Made by a program: the position numbers and the translations under genes. From Siphonodentalium dalli (lineage: Eukaryota > Mollusca > Scaphopoda > Gadilida > Siphonodentaliidae): a DNA stretch of 64,000 bases. A model generated the notes under the pieces. That model had not been told where the DNA came from. It made no database searches and was given only the letters and a program-made list of their open reading frames with translations. The stretch is from contig CP136062.1 in the NCBI GenBank assembly GCA_032622095.1, positions 6,078,001 through 6,142,000 on the forward strand, given 5' to 3'. Below, in pieces: positions 36,552 through 48,235 of this stretch. Position 1 is the first letter of the stretch, and each line of letters begins with the position of its first letter.

Positions 36552-37555
36552 ACATGTACCATGCAAATTTCCATTGCGAGCTATTTCTGAAAACTGAATA
36601 GAACCTGGTATAATATTGTCTACTATGAGGGTTTACGAGCAGATAATTTTACCCATTCACAATACAAACCGTTCATAGCACCATGCATACATGTACATGG
36701 CCTCAATATAGCTCGAAGACGAGTGTGACTCGCCACACAGTAGTATTTCAACCAGGTTCTACTCATGATTCATTGCATTAACTGAATATTACATGCACAC
36801 TTCAGCTACGATATGGTAGGTAAAGCTACATGTATTTTGCTGAAGATAGGATCTAATTTACATATCGTGATTTAATTTAGACTTTGAAATTTTTTTAAAT
36901 TTCAACACGCAGTGACGAATGGTGGCCTGGTATAAGATAATATAATATCAAGCCATTTCATGCTTGAGATAAAATAGCCACTCTGTAACAAATAAATTTG
37001 CTAACCGGAGAAGTTGGGCCCATTATTATTATTGAATATACGGTGCATAATAGACTACAAATAATGTGAAGTATAGGTATAGATGTAGAAATTCACCCGA
37101 AGCACCATGCGATTTGCCCGAAAGTTCCACCAATTCTCCCAAAAATTGCCCAAATTTTATGCTTACAAATCATTCAGAGGGGGGGGGGGGTACTGCAGCC
37201 CCTCAGCTCCCTGGCCAATATTGCCATGTAAATGCCAAAAACACTTAACGCGATTGTAGAACTTACACATTGAGGTGCAAATGGAATTATGCAAAACTAG
37301 TGTTTTTGGATTCAAAGGGGAGGGGTGTAGTGTTGAAATTTCCTGAAGTGGACACCCCCCCCCCCAATGGAGATCCTCTGGCCATGTCCCTGACAAAACG
37401 GTACCGTAACTCCACCGCATTTACCATCTTGATACCGCTGTGGATACCGTATACTACCAGCAATACAATGGTCTTTATCGGGGTACCACCCCGTTTTTCA
37501 AGTCAATTACTTTGATTATAGTGGTAACTCTACAGGTGTGAAACCCCACAACCGC
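36552..37555. other. Spacer with poly(G) and poly(C) tracts
   Basis: No supported exon. It holds a 12-nt G run (37179-37190) and an 11-nt C run (37355-37365). Confidence 0.45.
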
Positions 37556-38030
37556 GGGGATGTTTGTATGTCAACAATGATAATCTCCCATCTAGAGGTC
37601 ACCTCGAGAATCCATACTAAGTTTGATGACAATCGAATTAGGGTTGTGGCCTTTAGAGTGTGCCAAAGAATTTAGTGATGCAAAGAGTGATATACAAGAT
37701 GCCTGCCAGTGGCCATGTTTTTCATCGAAAATCGTTTAAATTCAATAGTTCCCATCTAGAGGTGATATCCCAAACATACATGTACCCGTGAATTTTCAAA
37801 ACATTTCACTAATAATTGTGAACTTCATGCTTGAAATCCAGTATGGCCGCTGGCAGCCATGTTTTTTTTAACAGAATTCGGAAAAAATGGATAGCTCCCA
37901 TCAAGATGTCACCCCGAAGACCCCATATGAAGTTTTGTGACGATCAGATGAGAGATGTTACATGTAGGGTGTGCTAAAGCATTTAGTCAACACAAAGAGT
38001 AACGAGAGGCCGATCACGATCGACAGATGT
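37556..38030 (-). mobile_element. Pearl-like core units, inverted
   Basis: Three diverged units of about 150-155 bp share the reverse complement of the phrases in 18438-19440 (GCCAGTGGCCATGTTTT, AATAGTTCCCATCTAGAGGT, GGTGTGCTAAAGCATTTAGTC). No microsatellite or hairpin end is kept here. Two more units lie at 39990-40210. Confidence 0.7.
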
Positions 38031-38680
38031 TTAACCCATACCTTGGCGATAGCGATTAGCTATAACTGATAATTGGTCAAAGATATGATCACAGTAATAC
38101 ATATATCAGTACCTAACTTAAAATCAAAAGGTCAAATAATTTGTCTTAAGGGGTTAAAGTAATTGGGGTGGGGAGGAGTCGTTTTAAATCTCATAACTCT
38201 GTCCCTATTCACACAAGGACCTCTCACTGTGAGATCCAATTGTTTAGCCATTAATAAATTTGACAGATAGGATAAACAATTATCCAGCCAGCAGGTTGTT
38301 CATCTTTACCTTCATACAACCACCCCATAGAGCTATGTAACATATGTCATCACTCAATTAATAACAGATTTTGCTTGGAATGACATCTATTAAAGGTATT
38401 ATCATACTCTGGATATTGGATGTTCACATGGCAATTTATTGATATCATTATATTACATGCAACTATTGCAATAAAATCTTCACATTTTCAATACAGGACA
38501 TCACACCTTATTAATGGAATACAACTAAAACAAATTAGTGTCAATGACAAATTTGTTTTTTTAATTAAATAATGTTTTTATTATTATAAAAAATTTTTAA
38601 TATTTGTTTATGTTAAATTGAGCGAGGAAATTCAATCTAAAAAAATATGAAAAATCCAAATTTCAAATTTAAAAAAAAAG
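38031..38680. other. Spacer without recognised gene
   Basis: AT-rich, no supported feature. Confidence 0.4.
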
Positions 38681-38684
38681 AAGA

Positions 38685-38885
38685 AGGGTCATAACTCCTT
38701 TAAAATAAATCGGATCAAACCCATATTAAAACTCGTACTGTATTTTGGGATGAGAAACCTAAGAGTTATCGCATTATACCTAAAGTGTCTGACAGACAGA
38801 CAGATATAGATGGACGGACAGACGAGTGGTCAATCCGGACATTGACGATATGTGTACCATACTATGGTATAGGTACACATAAAAA
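38685..38885 (-). mobile_element. Pearl-like element, GGTCATAACTCC subfamily, short copy
   Basis: One core unit (GGTCATAACTCC, ATCGGATCAAACCCATATT, CTGTATTTTGGG) is followed by ACAGACAGACAGATATAGA and GGACGGACAG, then an end hairpin TGTGTACCATACTATGGTATAGGTACACA (split here: TGTGTACCATA and TATGGTATAGGTACACA). The same order recurs at 39445-39985. Confidence 0.78.
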
Positions 38886-39440
38886 GTTTTATCTCATGCA
38901 GAGTACAGGAAAAATACATCAAACCTGGTGTGCCCCTTTAATTTTTCAATTCACATATGTAATCAATTGAAATCAATGTCGAAAAAGCTTTCCATTAATA
39001 TATAGATAAAACAAACTAGACCTACAGTACTAAAAGTGTTATGAACAATTATTTTGTTCCCATAGACTGATACAGAGCTCTCAAGTTTTTAAAACTTTGA
39101 AAACCAAAGTTGTCTTCCCATGCAACCGAAAAAATTCCAATGGTAATGCTATTAAACAATGAAAACAGATTATGCCTTTAAGATGAAATTTAAATAACCA
39201 TGCATATAAAATAAATGATATGGCCAGAGATACTTATAGAGTATAAAGTATATCTGATACAGCCAACACATCTCCTAGCATTTAATTAACTCAATACAAG
39301 AGAGAACCAACTTCATGGTATTGTAACAGGATACTATCTGTGTGAGAAGACAACTTCATAGCATCCTGAACCTGATTTATTAGATACTATCTAGACAGTG
39401 CCACCTGTGTATCTTTGATATACATGTATTTTAGCGATTA
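38886..39440. other. Spacer without recognised gene
   Basis: AT-rich, no supported feature. Confidence 0.4.
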
Positions 39441-39444
39441 ATAA

Positions 39445-39985
39445 AATAATCAAAGGGCCATAACTCCAGAAAAAAGTACCGGATTAAACCCATATTCGAA
39501 CTCGATCTGTATTTTGAGTTGAGAAACTCGCATACAAAATGTGGTTCCTATCAGTTGAAAAATTGTTGATTTATCGAAGCATTCATGAATTCTATGTCAA
39601 AGGGCCATAACTCCATTAAAAAATATCGAATAAAACCCATATTCGAACTCGATATGTATTTTGGATTGAACAACTCACATACCAAATTTGATTATGGTCA
39701 GATAATTTCTTTTTGAGTTATGGCAGCATGCATAAATTCTAAGTTGAAAAAGGGCCATAACTCCGTAAAAAAAACTCGGATCAAACCCATATTCGAACTC
39801 GATCTGTATTTGGTGCTGAGAAATTAATATACAAAATTTGGATCCGATCAGATAGAAAATATTTCAGTTATCGCACCATGCGTAAAGTGTCTACAGACAG
39901 ACAGACAGACGGACGGACTAACGACGAGTGGTCAATCCGGGCAACGACATTATGTTTACCATACTATGGTATGGGTAAACATAAA
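39445..39985 (-). mobile_element. Pearl-like element, GGCCATAACTCC subfamily, three units
   Basis: AGGGCCATAACTCC recurs at 39454, 39601 and 39751 (period about 148 bp), followed by ACAGACAGACAGACGGACGG and the end hairpin around ACCATACTATGGTATGGG at about 39955-39980. It is 1.1 kb from its short relative at 38685. Confidence 0.82.
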
Positions 39986-39989
39986 AACA

Positions 39990-40210
39990 AGATGGCTGTT
40001 GGCAGCCATGTTTTTTACCAGAATTTCGGGGGGGGGGAGAATGGTAATCTCTCATTTACATGTAGATGTCAATCCGAGAATCCATATTATGTTTGGTGAT
40101 GATTGGATGAGAGATGTTGCCTGCAGGGTGTGCCAAAGGATTTAGTCATACAAAGAGTGCAAACAATGATTGCTGTTAGCAGCCATGTGTTTTTCCCAGA
40201 AAATTGAAAA
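39990..40210 (-). mobile_element. Pearl-like core units, inverted (second piece)
   Basis: Two units of the family seen at 37556-38030, with GATGGCTGTTGGCAGCCATG and GTGTGCCAAAGGATTTAGTC. The element at 39445-39985 and its neighbour at 38685 lie between the two pieces, as if nested. Confidence 0.7.
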
Positions 40211-42165
40211 AACATGTTAACTTTTGTATAGTCTGGCTAAAACTTGAGCTAGGAGCTGGGGGGGGGGGGGGGGTAGTTTGGGTGTTGGTTGGATGCAACA
40301 TGGTACAGTTGTTATTAGTATTTTTTTTTTCATTTTATTTTTTTTGCTTGAAATTTCAATGAACAACATTACATCAGTGATATATAAATCTAATTGTTTA
40401 TCAAATATTTGCAGGACCCAAACATCTGGTTTTAACAAGCTACCAGTATCTGACCGACTACATACATGTACATGTACGGTATGCGTACATGTTGAATCAC
40501 CATGTCCACCCATATACCTGTCACCTGGGATGGTGGGTTTGAAGAGAACATGCGCAAAACATTGTGACGTTTCTACATATTTATTGTAGGTATATTTAGG
40601 CCTATCAATTATAGTTGAATTTGACAGTGCCAAATACACTATTTCCCTGTCATTGTGGAAACTTTTGGATTGTGCAATCCAGTGCACAGCCAAAAAATTG
40701 TCCTGTTCAAAATTGACACTTATCTTCTACGGCATTACTTTAAAATTGCATGAAATTCTATATTGGCTGAAGAGTTAAAGGGTCACTCTCAACAAATTTA
40801 TAGAGTGATGAGTAAAGAACTAAAGATGTACCTGGGAATATATACACCCCCCCCCCCCCCCGCGAGGTGATGAGTAATGATGCACCAGGTATCTACATGT
40901 ATATAGCATATCTATGTGATGCACATGGGGGATTTATTATCTACATCTACCATTAGATAGCGTGTGGAGTTACTCAATGCTTGCTGCGCTCATGTGTGCG
41001 TACACAAGAGAAAAAAAGTTTGAAAATGTGCTGAACGGTCAGTCATTACCATGAGGAAAATACAACGAGAGCACTCACAGCTATCCTTAAAGTAATTGAT
41101 CACCTGCAAAGTGGTGTCACTCTGATAAATACTGCGTTAACCACCAACACTGTCTTAAGGTTACCACTTCAACCGAGATGTATCCAGGATTTAAAGCAAT
41201 TAAAAGCAAAATTTCGAATATACATGTAAATGTCACAATTAGGCCAAAACAAATTGAATGCGTGTTTCCTGTAACCCAACCGACTGTCTTCAAAACCCAC
41301 GGACCCAAGTTCATTTGATTGGTTTTAAATAAAAAAAATCAATCTATAAACCGACAGACCGCACTGTTAACCAAACTGTGTACACGTGGTTCCATTTTAT
41401 CTGATTCACCTTGAAATAAATGATATCTTTGATATATTTATATATTTTTCGCAAAGCCACATCGTCACTCTTCAAACGAAAGTCAAATTACGACCGGACG
41501 CTATACTGGAAGATCACAAGTTATCGCTCCTCTTCGCTCCCACCTGACCATAACCAGGCTGCAAGGATGGTGGTGCGTCGGGATATTGTTTCTCGGTCTC
41601 CAATAGAATTGGGATATTATGGGGCAGCCCTTGGAGCCATTGGTACCTGTGCCCATTGTATAGGACTCCCAATGGGATGTAAAAACATCTCTGAACAAAC
41701 ATTACAGGACAGTTGTCCCTATTTGTATTAATTGTTTCAATGCAGGACTGATGCCTGTTGGGGCAAAGCCACATGGCAAGGCAGTGCCTGTTTCAGGTTT
41801 ATTAAAGTAATTTTAGTAAACTGTCTACTGTTTAACTGTTTTATTTGTTTCCCCTCAATAGATCAGTTGCTCTGGGTCATTGTATGGTGTTTGATGAAAA
41901 TGATGGTGGTTAGGTATGGCCCACACGAGACCAAATCAAATATTATTTTACTTGACCGAATTTTTGTTTATGAAAAACTAACATAACATCTGCCAGGGTA
42001 CACCGACTCACCCCACCAAATTTAGTCGATCGGTTCAAGGGTTTGGGAGAAAAATCACGAACCGATCATTACCCTTGCCAATTGAAGGGTCAAGTAAGTA
42101 GTACATGTACCCCTGTTACAAATGTATGTGGTGTTTTTTATGCAGTTGTGCAGGCAGGTGTTACA
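40211..42165. other. Region with no convincing gene
   Basis: It contains poly(G)16 at 40258 and poly(C)15 at 40847. Open frames of up to 158 codons (40217-40693, minus) and of 86-103 codons (41420-41774, both strands) occur, but they overlap each other and show no domain or splice context that I can support. Confidence 0.4.
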
Positions 42166-42169
42166 ATAG

Positions 42170-42392
42170 TACAGTAATGCTCTAAGTGATCGACTCCATA
42201 ACCACAGCAGAATTATGGGTAATTTTTCAGGATTTAGTCGGAAATATGGCATGTTGTCATTCATCAGAAAGTTCTCGGGGAGAGCTAGAGCTTTCCGATG
42301 AATGGCAACAAGCCATATTTCCGACTAAATCCTGAAAAATTACCCATAATTCTGCTGTGGTTATGGAGTCGATTAATTAGGGCATTACTGTA
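42170..42392. mobile_element. CAGTAATG foldback MITE, full-length copy
   Basis: TA-CAGTAATGC...GCATTACTG-TA with inverted arms of roughly 100 bp each (ATCGACTCCATAACCACAGC, AGAATTATGGGTAATTTTTC, AGGATTTAGTCGGAAATATG, GGCA-CAAGCC). The TA flanks and CAG/CTG ends suggest a Tc1/mariner-pogo MITE. Relatives occur at 29978, 32736, 54028, 54311, 55954 and 56237. Confidence 0.92.
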
Positions 42393-42815
42393 TGTCTATA
42401 TAGGCTATTAACTCCTTTTTATCTGTGATAATGATGTGCCATGTTGATAACCCTTCCCTAAATTTTGAACTTACCTCAAGGAAAATGAACTCACTTCAAC
42501 TTCTCAAAGAGAGATTTAACACTTCCGCACCCACCATATCTGTGCAATGAATTTGAGATCTTGAAGTACCAGAATTTTAAGATAAACTTATTTACAAGGC
42601 CAATATAAAACAATTGTTTGAGTTATTTCTCCTCCGCTCAAATTTTTTAGTCCTTAACTGTCAACTTGCATTTCAAGGACACATTAATCTGTATTTTGTT
42701 TTCAAATAGACAATATCTAGAACTGACCATGACCATATATGTTAGGAAGAATATAAAATTTGCCATCCCGTGCAATTATTCTTAAAAAAGTTGGATATAC
42801 ATCTAGCAATTTATT
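42393..42815. other. Spacer without recognised gene
   Basis: No supported feature. Confidence 0.4.
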
Positions 42816-43440
42816 ATGCCCCCAATCTCCGATGGAGATTTGGGGGGTATATAGTGGAGCCCTCCGTCCGTCCGTACGAACGTTTCAACTCATAACTTTG
42901 GTTTCGCTAACTCAATTCAGTTGATCTTTGGTATGCTAATAGACTAGCCGGGGGACAAGATTTCCCAGAGTTACGCCCCTTTTTGGACTTAGAAAATTCA
43001 GTTTTCTGTGACATACGAACGTTTCAACTCATAACTTTGGTTTCGCTAATTCAATTCAGTTGATCTTTGGTATGCCAATAGACCAGCCGGGGGGGGGGGG
43101 GGGACAAGATTTCCCCTTAGCCGTGGTTTCGTCCGCCCATTTTTTCCAGAGTTACGCCCCTTTTTAGACTTAGAAAATTCAGGTTTTCTGCTACTTTTTT
43201 TGGTTTCCAGATGATAACTTGATTTGGGATTGTTTATTTGCAAAACCCGTTTTTTTGTGTATTAACAATATCGCAATACAGGTCAAGGTAAAATTTCGGT
43301 TAAATCGGGTAATTTTTGTGAGAGTTATGACCCTTTTTCGACTTAAAAATTCATTTTTTTTATAGAAAATTAAGTTGTTTTTTTTTGAAAATTCAGTTTT
43401 CCTTCTATTTTTGTGGCACCAGACCAAATTTGAAGCTAAT
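42816..43440 (+). mobile_element. Pearl-like element, CAACTCATAACTTTGG subfamily
   Basis: An end hairpin CCCCCAATCTCC-GAT-GGAGATTTGGGG (42822-42849) is followed by a CCGTCCGTCCGTACG tract and two near-identical core units offset by 139 bp (GTTTCAACTCATAACTTTGG at 42882 and 43021), then decayed units ending about 43440. Contains a 15-nt G run at 43089. Confidence 0.82.
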
Positions 43441-43785
43441 ATAGGACAACATGTGGCATTTTTATAGCGCTAACCAGAAAGTTTCTCTGATTGTACAGTC
43501 GGGGGCGTTACCTCCGCCCAGTTTGGCAGTTTAGGTGTGGGTGGAATCTCACCAACTTTTGTCAATATCTTCAACAATGTAAATTTCATCCCTGACTCGG
43601 ACATAGACAAGGTTGGGGGTGGGGGGTCTCACACTCGCCCCACTTTGATAAACATGTTCAACAGTTGGAAATTTCATACCTAACACAACATTAGTTGGAA
43701 TTTTCACACCAATAATAGATCATAATAGGATGAAATTAATTGTTCTTTCCAACTTTCAATAAAATTTAGTTATAATCTGGCAATA
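43441..43785. other. Spacer with degenerate CAACAGTTGGAAATTTCAT motifs
   Basis: Two or three diverged phrases (TTCAACAATGTAAATTTCAT, TTCAACAGTTGGAAATTTCAT) suggest a decayed repeat related to the next feature. No gene. Confidence 0.4.
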
Positions 43786-44061
43786 TCGATGGAAAGTTCC
43801 TAACCAAAGGGTTGGTGTCAGGTTAATTCAATGAATATTTCCAACAGCACTAGTAGCTGTTGCAAAATTTCTAACCAGACCCAATGGCTGGACACTTTAA
43901 AAATTACCCACTCCGATGCGATTAGACAGCTGTTGTACCGAGTCCCTCTCGTGCATATTAAGAGTAAGTAAAATATACAAGGACTGATTTATTCCCCATT
44001 TATATTTTTTAATTCATGCGGTCAGTAATCATGAGGGCTCGCAAATTACGTTTACGTATAG
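43786..44061 (-). repeat. Dispersed repeat with TACGTAAACGTAATTTGCGA end, copy 2
   Basis: Reverse-orientation counterpart of 29316-29510, with the terminal 29 bp identical and internal blocks in order. Confidence 0.8.
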
Positions 44062-44145
44062 CCAAAGGAAATTGTTGACGGACACACGCACATACGGACG
44101 CCAACCAATGGCAATAGCTCAAACTTACAAAGTAAGTTGAGCTAA
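44062..44145 (-). mobile_element. End of a Pearl-like element (AGCTCAA hairpin subfamily)
   Basis: Reverse complement of the start at 14003-14085: hairpin AGCTCAAACTTAC/GTAAGTTGAGCT, CAATGGCAATAGCTC and an ACACACGCACATACGGACG microsatellite. Core units are absent. Confidence 0.75.
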
Positions 44146-44825
44146 AAACCACAGGAGCCTGTAACGCGCTCCGCTACCCGTCCCCTTTTGTGCTCAAAAG
44201 GAATCTAATGTTACGGAAACTATAACTTTCAGTGAACTTTCAGAGCATGGATAACAATTACAAAGGTGGGCCCCTGCCCGCAAATTTCAGGACTCTGAAC
44301 AAGTTAAGTATCTGGTAATACACATGTAGTTAATTTCATTTAGCAGTCACCGCACTATAAGCGATAGCCTGTACTAGTAACATCTAAGCATACTTATAAA
44401 TACAAACAAAGTATACTAGTACTTGCTGCAAATGACACCGCCGAGAATATCGCTGATTAAAATGCCGTAGGTTCCCTGATTTCGAGAGAATGTCAATCAA
44501 CTCCCCTTTGGTCCAATGAGATTCAAGGGCGAGGTCATTCGGTTCACTGACAGACAGCCCATTTCAAAGACATGGCACTTGCCGCCTTTCTTGTAGAAAT
44601 ATACAACGATGTCGGCATAAGTTCAAAGTTGCAGTGCCGCCATGCAATTTGAAGAATATACAATGACTCGAATCTCTTTGATACATGATGTTGTATATTA
44701 AACTGTGTAAAACAATCAGGGTATTCAACAATAACCGGCATTTTCCAACTACCGAAATAAATAACGCAGATTAATTGACGACGGAAATGGTATCAATTAT
44801 CGGCTTTATCAAGGGTTCATCGATT
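44146..44825. other. Region with no convincing gene
   Basis: An ATG in good context at 44571 opens only 26 codons (MALAAFLVEIYN...). A CCAAT-like TTGGTCCAATGAG lies at about 44508. Evidence is too weak to call a gene. Confidence 0.35.
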
Positions 44826-44827
44826 AT

Positions 44828-44848
44828 GCGATTAATCGTGGCACCCCT
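44828..44848 (-). mobile_element. Orphan hAT-like end fragment
   Basis: The complement AGGGGTGCCACGATTAATCG resembles the hAT end TAGGGCTGCCACGACTAA at 46838. No partner end is identified. Confidence 0.5.
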
Positions 44849-44997
44849 ACTCGCTTTGGCAGCTGCCAGCTGGGGCCAGGATATATAACGACATTGCTGG
44901 TTTTATGTGATGGAGGAAACCCGTGTACGCCATACTAGTAGGGTTGAAACAATTAATCGACTCGGAATTTTGCTGTCGACTAGTCGAAACATTATTA

Positions 44998-45138
44998 GTT
45001 ATCTTCGGCAACATCGGGGGTACATGTAGATTTAATACCTGGATGTCGATTTTGAACCCTGAGGCGGAGCCGAGGGGTTCAAAAAGAGACATACAGGTAT
45101 TAAATCTCCATGTACCCCACGATGTTGCCGGAGATAAC
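44998..45138. mobile_element. Foldback element with ~65-bp arms
   Basis: Arms share GTTATCTYCGGCAACATCG, GGGGTACATG-AGATTTAATA and CCTG-ATGTC, inverted around a GAGGCGGAGCCGA centre. No coding content or target duplication identified. Confidence 0.87.
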
Positions 45139-45344
45139 GATTTTGTCCCCACAACAATAACCATGTCTCCTTAATTGAAGTGTGTTATTCATAGGTTATC
45201 GGATTAATTCACACCAATAAGAATGAAAGTGTCAATGACACTGTAGCTCAACTTAGGTAAGAGAATAATTGAATGGTTGACAGTAAATGGAGGAATAGGA
45301 AAGGTGCTAATTGAAATGTCTAACCTACATACATGTACATGTAG

Positions 45345-45999
45345 CTGTGCCAAAGGATTTAGTCATGCAAAGAGTAAAATCCGAGATGGCTGCTGGCGGC
45401 CATGTTTTTTGGCTGAATGACCTCAAAATGACTCGTTCCCATCTACATGCCATTGTTAACATCTATGACAAATTTCATGAAGATCCGACTAAAGCTTAAG
45501 CTACGACCTGCAGCCCGCGCCAAAGGATTTAGTCATGTAAAGAGTAAAATCCAAGATGGCTGCTGGTGGCCATGATTTTGGCCAAACGACCCCAAAATGA
45601 CTCGATCCCATCTACATTTCAATATTAACATCCATGACAAATTTCATGATTATCAGTCGAATAGTACGACCTGTAGCCCGCACCAATGGATTTAATTTTG
45701 AAAGCCAAGATGGCCTCCAGCGGCCATGTTTTTTGGCTGAATAACCTCAAAAGGACTCGTTCCCGTCTACATGTCATTGTTAACATCCATGACAAATTTC
45801 ATGAAGATCGGACTAAAGCTACGACCTGTAGCCCGCGCCAAAGGATTTAGTCATGCAAAGAGTAAAATCCAAGATGGCTGCTGGCGGCCATGTTTTTTGG
45901 CCGAACGACCCCAAAATGACTCGTTCCAATCTACATTGCATTGTTAACATCCATGAAAAATTTCATGAAGATCCGACTAAAGCTACGACCTGCAGCCCA
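45345..45999 (-). mobile_element. Pearl-like core array, four units, inverted
   Basis: Units start at about 45351, 45521, 45684 and 45839 (spacing 170, 163, 155). They share AAAGGATTTAGTCATGCAAA, AAGATGGCTGCTGGCGGCCA, CAAAATGACTCGTTCCCATC and TGACAAATTTCATGAAGATC, the reverse complement of the array at 18438. The array abuts exactly the start of the dispersed repeat at 46000. Confidence 0.85.
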
Positions 46000-46729
46000 T
46001 GAGAAAATTTCTGCATTCATGAAAAAATAATTCGTTAAACATTTTAACCTGTACTGTGGTAGCGTGATTGCAGACATCTAGGACCTGTGGGCCTGGTTGA
46101 ATTCACTGCGGTTTGATGGATCACATCCATCCTCAAGCTACATATGCTATATATGGCATTTTGATCTGACGTGCAGGGGTAGATAAGCTTGAGACCCCAC
46201 CACAGTTCAATTCACACCAGGTTCTCAGCTGTTATTTTCGTATGTTTGAACTTTAGTAAAATATGTTTGGACTGAACATAATCGGGATAATGTTGTTACC
46301 GATATATACGTGTACATCAAAGCCCTATGCATATATAATTATATAGCAGACTACGCCAAGATCAACCAGTCCTTATCATATTTTTTGTCTGAAATTTATA
46401 AATAACTTGTAACTCAGGGTTGGTAGTTACGTGTAGGTGGGGGGACAGAAGTATTCAGCGATTTAATGCTGGGTTTGAATAGTTCACAAGGTTCCTTGGC
46501 AACATCAGGTACTAGTAACGTGGCTATTGGTGATTATACATGTAATATCTCAAATTCTCAACCCACGTTCTAACCTGGTATTTTAATATGATGACACGGA
46601 CATCTCACCGAGTGGTATAGCACAGGTACATGTACATGTAGTACGCAACATCCTATAATTATTGCAATATTGAAGTTGATGATAACATTTGTGGTTGCTC
46701 CATTACGTGTCACGTGCGATCATATTATA
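46000..46729 (+). repeat. Dispersed 0.7-kb repeat, copy 2
   Basis: Direct-orientation counterpart of 19901-20613. Confidence 0.88.
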
Positions 46730-46837
46730 TCCATACACCCATTTGCAAAATGTTGTTCTTCACTCGGGACTTGCACATTTTTGTAAACTGAGCATTTCTT
46801 CTTTCTTTTTTTAAATATGACACACTTTGGCCATTAC

Positions 46838-47827
46838 TAGGGCTGCCACGACTAACAGGTTTCATAGTCGACTAATCGTCCGTTGTAGTCGAAGGTTAGT
46901 CAATTAATCGTATATACATGTATACACATTCAGGCACAATGAGACATAAATGTGAAATTACCCTAAATAAAAAAAAATGGCGTTCCTTCTTTTATTTGAT
47001 AGTAAATCGATACATTTTTGGGGAATATTGATGCGCTATATCGACCCAATATAATTATAAAAAATGTCCTTACTGTTAAATATTGGCCAGTATAAAGGAT
47101 TCAATGGAAGCAATTATGAAAAACTTCACACAAGGACCACTAAATTATGCAGCATAAAGCTAATGTCGAGACTCGCCGCTGATTCGCATTTTGGTAGACC
47201 ACGTGCTTCACAAATTTACATGGAAAATAAAGCCGGCAAATACACACACTTGCAGTAGCGTTACTGAACGGGAATTTATGTAAACAGTGGTGATTATTTG
47301 AGGGGTATCATGGGCTGTGTACAGTAGTCACCATTCCTGACTTATAACACCTGGGTATTTCCAATAAAGATTTGCCAATACTCAATAATTATAAGAAAGA
47401 AATGAAACAACAGAATAGTTTATATAATTAATACATTACCATTTTCTCGAATGTATTCAGAATCAGAAATAATAAGTTTTTAATAACACAAACACAAATA
47501 AAAGTCTGCAATGGCCGCGACAGCCACATGAATTCACATCGAAAAAATCAAAGGCAAAATGCGCCGCCACAGAACAGGCTGGCGATGTTTGTAATTTGTG
47601 AATCGTGTACATTTCGTTGCCACGAGAGATCAAAGGTTTCTGCTGTCTATGAGTTCATGTTCATATCAGAACCCTCACCCTGCCGCACTTTAGTTGCATT
47701 TTCGATGTTAGTTGTTGCTTCAGGTTATGTTATCACTGTATACATACAGTCATAGCATCCGACGACAATTAATAACCTTCGACTATCACACTTGCCAAAG
47801 GTTAGTCGATTAATATCGGCAGCCCTA
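46838..47827. mobile_element. Non-autonomous hAT element with perfect 8-bp TSD
   Basis: The element starts TAGGGCTGCCACGACTAA and ends with the complement of TAGGGCTGCCGATATTAATC. GCCATTAC occurs immediately on both sides (46830-46837 and 47828-47835), a perfect 8-bp target duplication as expected for hAT transposition. Subterminal copies of GTTAGTC-ATTAATCG are also inverted. The 990-bp interior has only short frames (about 65-75 codons, no ATG) and no BED or transposase motif that I can see, so it must move in trans if at all. Confidence 0.93.
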
Positions 47828-47835
47828 GCCATTAC

Positions 47836-48190
47836 AGTTAGTTACATTTCAAAATTAACACCAAACCGTCAGATCAGGAAATTCATAATACATTACATTG
47901 TCAGATTCCTCGTAAAAAAAAAATGTTTATCAAAGGTATACAACAAATAATGAGAACAAAAACAAAAGACAGAGAATAGAATAAATCTGATATGTATAAT
48001 CCAAACTTCAGTACTGTACATAAAGCCAAACTGACAGAGCTGCCACTCCACACTATTGATATTTAGTTCAACGTTTTATCGAATATTATTTGGAATTTTG
48101 TATTGATTGATGTTTTGCCAGTTCCAATTTAAATTATGATTTAATACATACTCATACTTTTCTAATTTTTCGCTCATAGATCGATTCAAA
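47836..48190. other. Spacer without recognised gene
   Basis: AT-rich; may be 3' flank of the minus-strand OB-like gene relic. Confidence 0.4.
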
Positions 48191-48196
48191 ATAACT

Positions 48197-48235
48197 TTAA
48201 CTTAGTTGTCCGATTCGATCGAGATTTGCAGCGCC
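48197..48235 (-). CDS. Possible terminal exon of the OB-fold-like gene (weak)
   Basis: On the minus strand an acceptor-like GGCAG ends at 48236 and is followed in phase 0 by twelve codons (GAANLDRIGQLS) and TAA at 48197-48199. The preceding exon-like segment ends after a complete codon at a GTTAGT donor, so the phase fits. The pyrimidine tract is poor and the peptide too short to recognise. It is included only because phase and order suit the gene upstream. Confidence 0.22.
   Translation of the reverse strand, partial: GAANLDRIGQLS

Noticed and set aside
40217-40693. 158-codon minus-strand frame.
   Set aside because: Part of the peptide comes from poly(C), poly(A) and TACATG tracts; overlapping frame on the other strand; no domain.
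41420-41774. 103-codon plus and 86-codon minus frames over the same DNA.
   Set aside because: Neither shows a recognisable domain or splice context. I cannot choose between them, so no gene is called.
44571-44651. ATG with good context opening 26 codons.
   Set aside because: Too short, no donor site of quality and no homologous pattern recognised.
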